Shown: positions 43,637-54,241 of the stretch, piece by piece
Layout of the letters: every line of letters begins with the position of its first letter
Position numbering within the stretch: position 1 is the stretch's first letter
Assembly: GCA_033239525.1 (NCBI GenBank)
Contig: BSYO01000023.1
Span: 10,482,385-10,546,384, forward strand
Source: Nepenthes gracilis
Lineage: Eukaryota > Streptophyta > Magnoliopsida > Caryophyllales > Nepenthaceae
Length of the DNA: 64,000 nt
Direction of reading: 5' to 3'
Notes under the pieces: generated by a model
Databases searched by the model: none
The model's input: only the letters and a program-made list of their open reading frames with translations
What the model was told of the DNA's origin: nothing
Made by a program: the position numbers and the translations under genes

Positions 43637-45322
43637 CTGAAAGACAGGAACAAACCAATATTTAGCCAAAAATGTACACTAGGCAGCCTAAGTGAATCAT
43701 TCAGGATTTTTTTTTAAAAACATATAAGATTTGTTGATAAGGTGTTTCCAGAATCATGTACAATTATAAACTTGGATGAATTTGCCTCATTTTGCAATAT
43801 GAATTTCTAAATAGCCTTAAAATTAAAATTTCTTGATTTTTATTACTTTAAGCTCACTTAGTTGATATAATAACAATGGATGTTTGTCATCCTTCTATCT
43901 GTTTGTTGGCCCTGATGGCTACACTTTCCAAGCGGTAACAAATACTACTTACTTTTATCTCAGTTTTTTCTTCTAGAATACCGTTCAATCAAGTTGGTAC
44001 AAGTGGATGCACATTAACAATTTCAAACTTATCAAATATATGTTAGATGCATGCTAGCATACATGATTTGAAGATATATATGTATGGGAGTTCATCAAAA
44101 AGTTAATTAGCAAGAGCAATTAATGACCTCTTGGTTTACATTAAAATATTTTAGGAGGATATAAATTTATGCATGCAAGATGCAATAGCTTAAAGCAACA
44201 CCAAGCACAAAGAAGAGCTCAAACTTCACTGCCCATAAGTAGCCAAATTGGTATAAAGAACTAAAATTTGAAGTGTTCACTCTAGATTCATTTTCCATCC
44301 TGTTGTTTTAAAGCAGGACTCTTAGTAACCACGCTTTCCTCTCTTCTCATGTCTCCAACACTTTGTATTGATCTATACAACAATCATGTATTGCTCTGAG
44401 TATAGTTGATAGTTTTTATCTTTACCTGGAGCAAAAGGACGACGAAAGGCTACAAAACCAAAAGCTTATAAACCATGAAAGTTCAGTATTTTCTACCATA
44501 AAATTTTCTGACTCATAAGACTTTACTTAGTTGTTCTTTTTTGGGGATGAGTGCATTTTTTTAGGCCATAGGTCAGGCCGGTGGAAAAGGGAGTTGTACA
44601 TTGACAAGTTTGTAGGTTAAGCTTTCAGGTTGTGTTGGTTATTTCAGGATAACAGGCAATCCAGAACTAAAATCTTGATATCCCGAACTCTCACAAAATT
44701 GTATTCCAAATAAAGATAAAGGTGGTCACATTCTTAGTTCATACATTAAGCCCAAAAAGCAATCGCACGAGCAAGCACTAAAATTATTCTTGGGTCTTCA
44801 CTTATCATTTTCAGTTTTTGGGATGAGTTATTTTCTTCATTTTTTTGTGGTGGCCCATTGCATAATAACCAGGCTATAGATTTAAGAGAGGGGGGGCGGG
44901 AGGCCACATACAGAAGAGTGTGAACACAAACAATGCCCACTCCCTCAGGAAGCTAACAGATGGGTAGCCTATACTTTCTCATAAACCATAAATGGAGGAA
45001 AGGAGGCACTTGCAGCAAATAGATAAGATAGCCTAAACGATTGGCAGAAAATTTAAAAATATATAAAAAAAATTCAAAAAAGGATATAACATTCCAAGGT
45101 TAGATACAATTATACAGCTACAAAAAGAGCTTCATGCAATAATTTCGGTTGGCAAATATACGACTGTCGTATGAGGAACAACAGGAAAAACCAGAAATTT
45201 CAATTGGAAAATCTCCGAATGTTGTATTAGGAACAAGGAAAACCAGAATCGAAAGTTCGGTAAATAATCAAAATAGAAAAATGAAGAAGACATGAGTAAG
45301 CGGCCACGGATTTTCTCCCTAC
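43637..45322 (-). other. Probable leader (5' UTR) intron of the L3 gene
   Basis: On the minus strand a donor CAAG|GTAGGG at 45323/45322 and an acceptor CTGTCTTTCAG ending at 43637 bracket 1686 bases. The acceptor lies only four bases before the ATG, so the intron would end almost at the start codon. Frames inside (such as 44746-44940) lack recognisable domains. Long leader introns often raise expression in plants. Confidence 0.55.
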
Positions 45323-45430
45323 CTTGCCAGAAGTTCGCTGAGCCAGAGAGAGAGAGAGAGAGATGATAACGATAGGACGCCCAATTTTAAGCTGCGCCAC
45401 TTTCACAACTTTTTCAATTTTTCGCCGTCT
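45323..45430 (-). promoter_or_regulatory. Probable non-coding first exon of the L3 gene
   Basis: GC-richer than its flanks, with a CT repeat (minus sense) at 45343-45361 of a kind common in plant leaders, and ending in a good donor at 45323. The start of transcription is not fixed; upstream DNA beyond 45480 is AT-rich and leads to E3. Confidence 0.45.
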
Positions 45431-45767
45431 GCTTCGCTCCGTGCTTTTAGAACTGACTGAGATGCTCCCGAACTAATATTCTGGCCCAAATGTGATTTGA
45501 TTTTTTTATATATATATAATTTTTTCACAGATTATTTAATTAAATGGGATTATAATTTAATTTATTATTTAAAATAAAATTTTAATTTTTTATTAGTCTA
45601 AACTTGAAGATAGAGTAGTTATTTTCCATGAATTAGAATTATCAAAATTAGGAATAATTAATGTTAGATTGATGGTAGTAATTTTTTATAATTGCTAGAC
45701 TTTAACGGTGAAGATTTTATAATATGAATATTATTGAGATGATTATTTAAAAAAATTAGTATGTTAA
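45431..45767. other. L3 promoter region and flank of E3
   Basis: AT-rich spacer between the putative L3 first exon and the E3 LTR. The E3 insertion point at 45768 is therefore only about 340 bases from the presumed L3 transcription start. Confidence 0.4.
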
Positions 45768-46656
45768 TGTTGTGTTTCGGGTTCCCGATTGTCGTACGGA
45801 TTATGGAGCTTTCTGATTCCTCGTTGTCTGGAGGTGGTCGCGAGCGGATTCGATTTTCATTTCTATTAACCTAGGACCTACACAACACAACTAACAAATA
45901 AGAGGTCATAGACCCGGCGGGATTTCTCTCACCGAAACACTCCGACGTTTAAGTAAGCAACTTCCCGTAATGAACGGAAAGGAGCGCACCATTAAAGGTG
46001 CGCGAAAATATACTGTAAATGCGTGGAGAGTGTATGGATGTAGGAATGAGAGATTGGTGAGCGGGAATGGGAGGTCTAGCTCCCGGAATGTATCGCAGCG
46101 GGTGGCTAACTCTCGCTGCCTGAGAAGGCTAAAAGGTCGAGAAGGTCAGATCTGGAAGATGGTTTTGGAGTTTAATTCGTGTGATGTAGAGTCGATTATC
46201 CCGGATCCAATCCCTTCCCCTGTAGAAGAAGAGGAATTTTATAGGCCCCTTTTGTTGGGGGCTTTAGGCGCGAGAATCCTCATTGTAGGGATTCATTGGC
46301 CACTGATCGTTGACGACAGTCGCCGGTGTGTCAGTTGTCACATTACGGTAGCAGGTAGACCGTCAGGTGTTGCAGGTCACGCTTGATCTGCCAATCGTGC
46401 TGGGATTGGTAGGAAAACTATAGGCAGCAGTGTGAGCTGCGGTTGGCAGCGCTGACCTTCTCCCCATTCGCTCATTTTCTCTGCGCCACCACTGTTACCC
46501 GATAGCCGCATTAATGGGCTGCAGGAGACGCCGATTGGCTGCGAGTACGGGCCACCTTGTAGGCTGTTTTGGGACATTAGGCTAGATCCGCCATTTGGAT
46601 TGTTGCTCCACGGGTTGGGCTTAAAATTTTCTTGGGCCTTCGTACTGGACCAAACA
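45768..46656 (-). repeat. E3 3' LTR
   Basis: Matches 57733-58526 throughout, with about 100 extra bases near 46400-46480 that the other copy lacks. On the minus strand a TATAAAAT lies at 46243-46236. The inner end ..CTGGACCAAACA is followed by a purine-rich (minus sense) tract. GC content contrasts sharply with the AT-rich flank. Confidence 0.85.
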
Positions 46657-46672
46657 CTAGGCCCCTTGCCTG
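46657..46672 (-). other. E3 polypurine-tract-like sequence
   Basis: Minus-strand GGCAAGGGGCCTAG abuts the 3' LTR, the position where plus-strand synthesis is primed. It is interrupted by pyrimidines, so it is a weak match. Confidence 0.35.
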
Positions 46673-47990
46673 GCCGACCTGTGGTCGCGGCCTAGCATGT
46701 CCTTTTGGGTCCAGTTTGTGGTTGCTTGGCTTTCCTCGAGATGCGCTAATGTTTGTCGTCTTCCAACTTCATGCCTTCCCTAGGCGGTTGCACAGGCTTT
46801 TCTGACACTGTAATGATTCGGTGCTTAGAATGGAAGGATTCGCACGCCTGAGGTTGCGTCGGATTTGAGGGCTTTCCTATTTTGTGAAAGACATCCACGG
46901 GATAGCATGCCTTATTAGGTGCCGATAGGGTGCCAACTTGCTCATAAATAGGAGAGCCCTTCAACCGGTGTGGCCCATCTCTAAGCTGACTTTGGAGGGG
47001 CAATGCAAGGGTCTTGGTTCGTCCCGCCTCTAGTGGGAGTCCGCGAAGGAATCGGATAGACTAGCAGGAGATCAAAAGCTTCTGACAAAGATTGTCCTCA
47101 TGCTCACACCATGGGCAGTTCCGCATGCTAACGAGGGTGGCTCGGCCACTCTGCTATGATCACGTGCCTTCTCCCAGGCTGCGGTGGTCTATAGTGTGCA
47201 GGAGGATCCTTGCGGAACTATCACGGGGTGCTTTGCCTCCCATGTAGTGCATCGCTCGTGGCCTCCACTTCACTTGGATCACCGTATATGCCTTCTGGAG
47301 GGGAGGCGAAGGGCGGAGTCTCTGTTAGGGGAGTGTAGGCCCTTGGAGTCCCTGCTGAAGGCTCCTACCATAGGTGTTGGTCCTACCTCTGCGGTTAATA
47401 TTGGGCTGGCCCGCAGGAGCTGGCTGATGCTGCCCTCTCTGGGGCTTGGACGAGACGATGGAGTTCCGGCGGTGGGCTGTGGGGACCTCGTGCAGATCTT
47501 GTTCTTCCATCCGCACTCCAAGTATCCGGAGCGGTTGTTTTAGGGTTCGTGCCCTGCACTGCTTTTTTCCTTTCTTGTATCTTTAGTGTTGTAAATTTTA
47601 TACTTTGTAAAGAAAGCCTTGATTAACAAAAGAAGTAGCCATTCGTCTTTATTCTTCTATCTTGTAGCACACATCTTCTCTTATTGACTGTTTTTTCGGA
47701 TCATCCGTCATGGGCAATTTGCTTCTTCTGTTGCGTCGCACCCCATTCCTTGTGTTTGAGCATCTTCGAATGCTTTCCGTCAGTTCTACCAGTCTCGTCG
47801 CTCAAATATTAATGTAGACCATCGATGGGAGGACACGGCAAGAGGAGACTTCTGGTGGCTGACGCCTTGGGAGTTCGAACGTTGCGGGAGGATGTCACAT
47901 CCGCCTAGCCTCTTGGTGCATTAACTGTGCGGGAGATCGTGGGGCGTTGTGCCATAATGATCCGCCTTGGAAAGGCACGAGGCTTCTGGG
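46673..47990 (+). other. E3 3' region without assigned frame
   Basis: GC-rich plus-strand frames (such as 47184-47543) have no domain I recognise. At 47560-47640 the sequence turns AT-rich in a way that resembles a transcript 3' end on the plus strand, similar to the ends at 48840-48915 and 51240-51320. It may be a third, more degraded antisense-gene copy. Confidence 0.3.
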
Positions 47991-48019
47991 ACACGCCATG
48001 TGGGAAGAGCTGATTGGTT

Positions 48020-48915
48020 CCTTGAAGTGTTTTCTTGGAGGTTTTCTGGCTATTTAAACTCCTGAATTTCCTCCGGGGACTTCGTGTCTATTAGCAACTT
48101 GAGAGTGTGGAATAGGCGTTGTCTTTGCTCTTCCTCTGCACTGATGGAAAGACCATTGTCCTCATCGGAGTCTGAGTCGTCTTCTAGGGGGTCCGTGAGG
48201 GACACACATGCCTTGCGGATCCCTGGTGGCGCTACTCCTGATGCCATTGTCGCAAGAGGCTATAGTTCAGAGGCGACCGTTGTCGGTCCGACAAGATCTT
48301 TGCGGCTCCACCGGGCTTTGAGTTAGTGGGCGTGTCCACATCCTCACGGTGCCAAAGGCCCAGGAGGGTGGATCCTGTGCTCCAGCAGGTAGCCCAAGCT
48401 GTTGCGGAATGCGAGACTAGGGTGCAGGCCCTGGTTGGGGAGATTGAGCAGGCAATGGCTCGAGCCGCTTACTTCGAGAGAGCGTAGTCTGAGTCAGAGG
48501 CAAGGGCATCCAGGCTTGCTGACGCTAACATGCAGGCTCGAGGCCGCATCTTGGCTATTCAGGAAGAGTTCGAGCAGTTTTGGGTGCACTCTGGAGAGGA
48601 ACATGTGCGGTTGGAGGCTGAGTTGAGGTCGAGGCTCAGGCCAGAGGAAGTGGCTCCTGCACTGGAAGGAAGGTTCCAGGATGATATCCGTCTCAGCCGA
48701 AGGCTAGCTAGGCTAGAGGAACTAGACTTTCGCATCGTTGTGCTGGACTCTTGAAACTCAAGTGTCTGGTCTCGTGCTCATCTGAGAGAATTCACTATTC
48801 CGGATTCTTCAGGCCCCAGTGAGGCCGACCAGTTGTGATCTGCGGCCGTCAACCGCCTTTTGCTGTAAAAGAGTTTATTAGTGAAACACATAATAAAACT
48901 TCTTACTTAGCTATG
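48020..48915 (+). pseudogene. E3 second, partial antisense gene copy
   Basis: A TATTTAAA box lies at 48050-48057. The frame 48084-48326 includes the Ser/Glu-rich 'RPLSSSESESSSRGSV', and 48530-48754 encodes a coiled coil 'RGRILAIQEEFEQFW' with 'EEVAPALEGRFQDDIRLSRR'. That last stretch parallels 'SEANLALETRFWDDIHLCRK' at 51045-51104 in the larger antisense gene, so the two share a C-terminal module. An AT-rich 3' end follows at 48840-48915. The conserved N-terminal domain is missing. Confidence 0.5.
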
Positions 48916-49205
48916 CCATTTATTTTTTATTGCTTGTTGTATTCAAATGGTCCATCTTCTCTCTCGTGCGCTTGTCTTGGAAGTCCTGCCGCCGTCTTCC
49001 TTGACGATTAGAATTTTCACACTAAATGCAGGTGTGCCAGCGGGGATTTCGGCAGGCGGCTGAGGCGATATCGATTTGCAATCTGATAAGAGGTCATGAT
49101 TGGCCGTTGCTTGGGACCCGCAATGCTTCTGTTGGGTCGGCATGTGGCCTGGCCATTTAATGAAGGCGTCGTTTGAGTTTTCCCGTGCGTTGGCGCCTTG
49201 CTGCC

Positions 49206-49213
49206 TATATAAA
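49206..49213 (+). promoter_or_regulatory. TATA box of the E3 antisense gene
   Basis: TATATAAA lies 70 bases before an ATG at 49283, on the strand opposite to pol, with a leader containing GAGAGAGAG. Spacing is that of a normal plant pol II promoter. Confidence 0.5.
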
Positions 49214-49282
49214 CGGTGTCTCGCCAAAATCCTTCCCCCTTATGCTTTTTCATGTTGCAACTTGTTCCAGAGTGAGAGAGAG

Positions 49283-51230
49283 ATGGCCAAGAAGAAAGAA
49301 TATGCTTCCTCTTCGTGAGTTTCCAGGTTGAGTCACCATAAGGTAGATAATACGGGCTCTGTTTTGACCACGAGCACCATTGCCGCCCTATGGTCGATTA
49401 TGGTATTCCTCCGGACATGTCGTACCGCACTCCTGGCTTGGACGGCAGGGCCCACACCCCTCGAGAAAGCTTCGTTACTATTTATGAGCATCATCTGAAA
49501 GGGGAGCTTCGCTACCCCACGCCATGTGAGCTGACTACCCTTGTTGAGGCTTTGGGCGTTCCAGTGGTGAGACTTCACCCAAACGCTCTCCGTTACCTGG
49601 TTTTATTGTGCATCTTCGCCAGCCTACATTCTGGATCTTTTATTCCGACTGTGGAAAAGGTAATCTTTCGTTTCTTAGAGACAGATAGCTCGATCTCAAT
49701 GTTTCCAAGAAGTAGTTTTCAATTTCGGGGGACCAAACTCAACTTAGTGAAGAACTGGAAGAGCCGCTTCTTCTTCCTGTAGGAGCAGCCGACTCAGAGC
49801 TTTCTCGAGAGTGGGGCTCAATCTCGTTGTTCTTTGGCAAGGAGGTGTCTGATGAGGAGGTCAAGAAAACGGTGGAACTGGTTGCTGCCATCGGTTCCCA
49901 GATGAAGACGTTCTCCACTCAGGGCTACTATCTGACATCTGTCACCCTTGCTGCCACCAAGTGGGGTCCCGCATCTAATTGGATCTTGGCTGGTTCTTTG
50001 AAAAAGAAGCCCGAGGATGTTGTGATTCATGAGCCGTCAGGAGAAGATGTTGAGGAGAGTTTCTCTCTGTTGGGGTCATCTTCGGATGAGAAGAAGGTCG
50101 AGGCTCCGTTGAAGAAGTTGAGGGAGGCTGAAGGTACCTCCACCCGGAGATCGCGGAGGTTGGCTACAGGGTCCATTGTACGGGTCCGGAGCCCAGTCCC
50201 GGGGGCGACGTCAAGCGTCGGACCATGGGAGGGAGCCGCAGAACCCATACCAATTCCCGCCATGGCGTTGGTCGAGTACAGCATTCCTGTGGTGGAGCTT
50301 CATTCTGGTGAAGAGTCTCCTGTGGTTCCCTTTGTCGATCCAAAGCCGCTAGAGATGATCGCTGAGGGTGCAGCAGTTGCGGAGGGCGGCGCGTCAGTTC
50401 CTAAGGAGCTAGAGGAAGCGTGCGCACCGGGGCCAGCACCAACTCTGGCGGGGTCTTTAGAGCTTGCTGGATCTTCTGTTGGGCCGTTTCTGGAGGCGGC
50501 ATCCAGGAGGATGCTCCCGTTGGGTCAAAGGTCGAAGCTGGGCAAGAGGCCAGTCCACTAAACATTGACACGACTTTGGAGACCGTCGCTGTTGGGATGG
50601 CTTAGGAGCCGAAGCCCCCAAGCGTTCCTACGTCACCCGATGCTCTAGGCCACCCCAGCTCTGGGGAAGCAGTGGTTGGATGAGCGAAGCCCCCATGCTC
50701 GTTTGCGTCAGGAGAGAGAGCCAGTCGTCTGGACACATCTTCCGCTCAGGTATAATAATCTTAAGCTGAGTGCTCATCTACTGTACGGAAACTTTGTCCG
50801 CGGGCAGGAGATTGCTTGGCACTTGAGAATCAAGGTTACTTCCCTCCAAGGGGAGAGCGAATGGCTCCAGGGAGAGAACAGGCAAATACATGAGGAAATC
50901 AGGCGCTTGAAGGTGGACAGTAGCTAGCAGATGCAAGAGGTTGCACTCCTAAGGCAGGAGGTCGAGCAGCTGAAGAAGATGGTCACTACTCTTGAAGACA
51001 ATAACTCCCACCTGTCCAGAGACCTGAGGGCGCAGCCCTCTCCGTCGGAGGCGAACTTGGCCCTGGAAACAAGATTCTGGGACGACATCCACCTGTGCCG
51101 TAAGATTACCTTGCTCGTGCTTCCTGACGTTCCAGAAAGCGTCTTTCACCCTGGCAACTCTAAGGTCTGTGATAGGTCCTACTTGAGGAACTTTCTTAAG
51201 GACTCTGGCCCATTAGAGTCTCGGGAGTAG
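49283..51230 (+). pseudogene. E3 antisense gene (aORF)
   Basis: Function unknown; this is the extra gene many Tat elements carry opposite to pol. The first ATG (49283) opens a short basic start 'MAKKKEYASSS'. After a shift, 49390-49782 encodes 'YGIPPDMSYRTPGLDGRAHT', then 'ELRYPTPCELTTLVEALG' and 'LHPNALRYLVLLCIFASL', and ends 'KNWKSRFFFL' at a stop. This resembles the Pfam 'putative gypsy type transposon' family. 49827-50561 continues with 'GKEVSDEEVKKTVELVAAIG', an Arg-rich patch (RRSRRLATGS) and an acidic/Pro-rich linker. 50800-51230 is a coiled coil ending 'FLKDSGPLESRE'. At least three frame changes break it. An AT-rich 3' end with AATGAAAAG follows at 51290. Confidence 0.6.
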
Positions 51231-52168
51231 CTCTACTTGTACACGTCGCTTTTCTTTTCCTTTTTGCCATTTGTCAGTGCCCTGTATATATGAATGAAAA
51301 GTAGCATTCCTTTTTTGCACTTAATGCCTTCAAATGTGATTTTAGAGATAATATCTCGTATTTAACGGCTAAGCTTGTAAAGTTATTGTCGCCAAGGCCC
51401 CAATCCGGTGCTTTCTTGCGCTGTACTCGTCATTCGTCAAAGGATGTCGTTACATCTTATGCGTTTAATGGGAAGTTTGATCCAGTAGAGTGGATATCGT
51501 CGCAAGTTCCGTAGAACCACGCTAAGGGCCAGCTGGCTTTTCAGGCCACAGCAGTCGGACCCCGGGTCTAGGCCTTTTCGCACATGGCACCTTCATTAGG
51601 TGCTTGGCCCCCGCTAGGGCGTCGTTGCTATCATGTGCATAGTCCTAGCCTACGATCATTGTAGAATGAGGTGCTCTCTTCTTCGGGAGAAGGTAGCCGC
51701 ATGCCTACGATTCTTGCCCCCTATGGTTTTGGTGGCCGTAAGTTGGGAAACTTCAAAAGCCCCCAGGCCTGATACTTTGAATGCCCGGGTCGCTTGGCAC
51801 GGAGCCTAGGTATAAAGGGCTGCTTAGGGCCGTTCGACACGGAGTTGAAATTTTGAGATGGTAGCTTTTGGGCCACTTGGCATGGAGCCAAGGCATAAAG
51901 GGCCGCTTAGGGCTATTCGACACGGAGTCGGGATTTTGAGGTGGCCGCTTTCGGGCCGCTTTTGAGCCAAGGCTTCGTTTTACGGATGGACAATTATCCT
52001 CCCGACTTAGGGGCAGCTTAGGTCGTTTTGTTTTTTAAAATGTCATACATGCAAACACTCATATAAATGGACACAGAAAGATAACAGAATGATCAGTTTT
52101 ATTAAATGAAAACACAATGTATATACAAATATTCCTTATGGTGTGTGTGTATGCCTTACCTGGGCTAA
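51231..52168. other. E3 convergent spacer between antisense gene and pol
   Basis: Both genes point into this spacer. It includes the antisense gene 3' end, GC-rich sequence and the 83-bp repeat (51788-51965). No frame with a domain was recognised. Confidence 0.5.
51788..51965. repeat. 83-bp minisatellite, about 2.2 copies
   Basis: Units start at 51791, 51874 and 51957 (CGCTTGGCACGGAGCC, CACTTGGCATGGAGCC, CGCTTTTGAGCC) and share ATAAAGGGC.GCTTAGGGC and TTCGACACGGAGT blocks. Confidence 0.85.
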
Positions 52169-53534
52169 TGCTGCGTTACTGGTAGTATTTTCTCAGGTTG
52201 GCGGCGTTCCAGGTCCGAGGGACCAATTTGTCATTATGGGCATGTAGCTTGTATGCTCTGCTTCGGAGGATCACCGAGATGAGGAACGGGTATTCCCAAC
52301 CAGGGGAAAGCTTGTTCCTACTTGCGGCTTTTCCCGTGGCCTCTACACTCCAGAGGACCAGGTCTCCAACCTCAAGCAGGCGTGCCTTCGCCCACTTGTT
52401 ATAGTATCATGCGATACGTTGCTAGCAAGCTGCGGTCCTCAGGCGAGCAGCGTCTCGAACCTCTGGGAGCAGGTCAAGGCATTATCTAAGTCTCTGGGAG
52501 TTTGTGGCCTGATCAAAACATTCGACCTGTAGGTAGGGTAGCCCCACTTCAACGGGGACCACGGCTTCAGCCCTGTAGTAGAGACTAAAGGTTGTCTCTC
52601 TTGTTGGTTCCCGCGAGGTAGTTCGATACGACCAGAGCACGAAAGGTAACTCATTGACCCACGAACCCCCTGCGTCTTCCAACTTGGTCTTCAATCCGTG
52701 CAGTAGCTTGCGGTTGATGACTTTGACTTGCCCGTTTGCCTAAGGATATGTCACAGATGTATGTACTAGCTTGATGTGCTGAATTGCGTAATATCTGGTG
52801 AACCATTTGTCAGTGAATTGGGTTCCATTGTCGGTCACTATAACTTCGGGAATCCCAGAATGGTAGACGATGTTTTGACGGAGGAACTCTGTCGCATTTT
52901 GTTCTGTGATTCGAGCCAGAGGGACTGCTTCTACCCACTTGGTAAAGCAGTCGATGCCAATAATGAGGAATTTTCTTTGTCTGAAAGCCAAAGGTAGCGG
53001 TCCGAGGATATCGAGTCCCCACTATGCAAACAACCATAGGGACTGAAGGCTGCACAACTCCGTATGAGGAAGGTGTGTCATGGATCCGTGGACCAGACAG
53101 CTTTCACATTTCTTCACGAATTCCAAAGCGTCTCGCTTCATCGTGGGTTATAAGAGACTCTATCGCATGATCTTAAATGCAAGGTTTTTTCTTCCGACGT
53201 GCGAGCTGCGTATGCCGAGGTGGACTTCGCTTAGGGCGTACTCAGCCTCATCAGAGGTCAAGAATTTTAGGTAATGAGTGGAATATCATCGCCTGTATAG
53301 TCTCCCATCGAGGATCGTGTACCAGCATCCTATCTTCTTAATCAGTTTGGCCTCATCGACATTTTCAGGTAATGTTCTGTTCGTCAGATACTTTCGGTAT
53401 GGGGTCATCCAATTGTCGCCCTCGTCAATCTGTAACACTTCCTGGTTTGAGACGTCAACATTGGGTACGTCCAGAGTTTCCCAAATGTCCCTGACGTATT
53501 GCTCTAGAGAGCCTACCGCTATGTCCCTAGCCAA
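52169..53534 (-). pseudogene. E3 integrase
   Basis: Minus-strand order: pre-integrase linker 'GDNWMTPYRKYLTNRTLPEN' with 'CWYTILDGRLYRR' (53420-53286), a decayed zinc finger, then the core. 'WGLDILGP' near 53015 keeps the first aspartate, just after a TAG. The frame 52991-52740 has 'GIDCFTKWVEAVPLARITEQ' and 'VIVTDNGTQFT' with the second aspartate. The catalytic glutamate position reads lysine (AAA, 52724-52722, in 'GQVKVINR'). 'GSWVNELPFVLWSYRTTSRE' follows, and the C-terminus 'TWNAANLRKYYQ' ends near 52169. Stops and the lost glutamate make it inactive. Confidence 0.75.
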
Positions 53535-53546
53535 CTGATCAGCTTT

Positions 53547-54044
53547 TCAGTTTTTGACTCTAGGCACGCGCTCAATCTCAAATCGTTCGAAGGCTTGGAT
53601 TTGGGCCTTTGCTCTCTCCAGGTACTTTGCAAGCTGCGAGTTTGATGCCTCAAAGGTCCGTTGGATTTGATTGACCACGAGCTCCGAGTCACTGTGCACG
53701 ACCAACAACTTCGCGGAGCACTCCTTTGCTAGACAAAGTCCTGCAAGAAGGGCTTTGTATTCCACCACGTTATTAGTGGCAGGGAAGGTAAACGTAACGG
53801 AGTACTTAATCTCCGTACCACCTGGAGTCATGAGTATGAATCCAGCTCCGCTACTTGTTTGGGTGGATGTCCTATCCACATTCAAGGTCCATGTTGGAAC
53901 ATCAGGAGCGTCCACACTCCCCGGGCTGCGAGGGTCGTCTAGAGCCAGGGTCACCGTCTCAACGATGAAGTCCGCCAGGGCTTGACCCTTGATGCCGGTT
54001 GCAGTCAGAACTCCACATCGAACTCTCCCAGTTCTATAAACCAC
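53547..54044 (-). pseudogene. E3 second RNase H (Tat-type aRNH), largely open
   Basis: 165 codons without a stop: 'KGQALADFIVETVTLALDD' linker, 'PTWTLNVDRTSTQTSSGAGF' with the first aspartate, 'TNNVVEYKALLAGLCLAKEC' with the glutamate helix, 'LVVHSDSELVVNQIQRTFEA' with the second aspartate, and 'LAKYLERAKAQIQAFERFEI'. The usual glycine after the first aspartate is arginine. It would cleave RNA in RNA:DNA hybrids during reverse transcription. It is the best preserved domain of E3. It ends just before the integrase linker. Confidence 0.75.
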
Positions 54045-54241
54045 TTGACTAGTCGCCCGGAGTTCTCCGACTTCTATCGGATCGATTTCAAGGGTTGATC
54101 CATTAGAACGACGACTCGGTGAGCTTGGAAGTAGGGTCGTAGCTTCTGTGCCGAATAGATGAGTGTCAACACGATCCTTTCCGTGCGCGGGTAGCGTGTT
54201 TTCATGTCTGTCAGTACCTTACTCATGTAGCACACCGATCA

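Noticed and set aside
44746..44940. 64-aa frame in the L3 leader intron
   Set aside because: No domain, no splice-compatible context, ordinary chance frame.
49818..50284. Minus-strand frames opposite the E3 antisense gene
   Set aside because: Shadow frames; the plus strand carries the recognisable domain and acidic linker.
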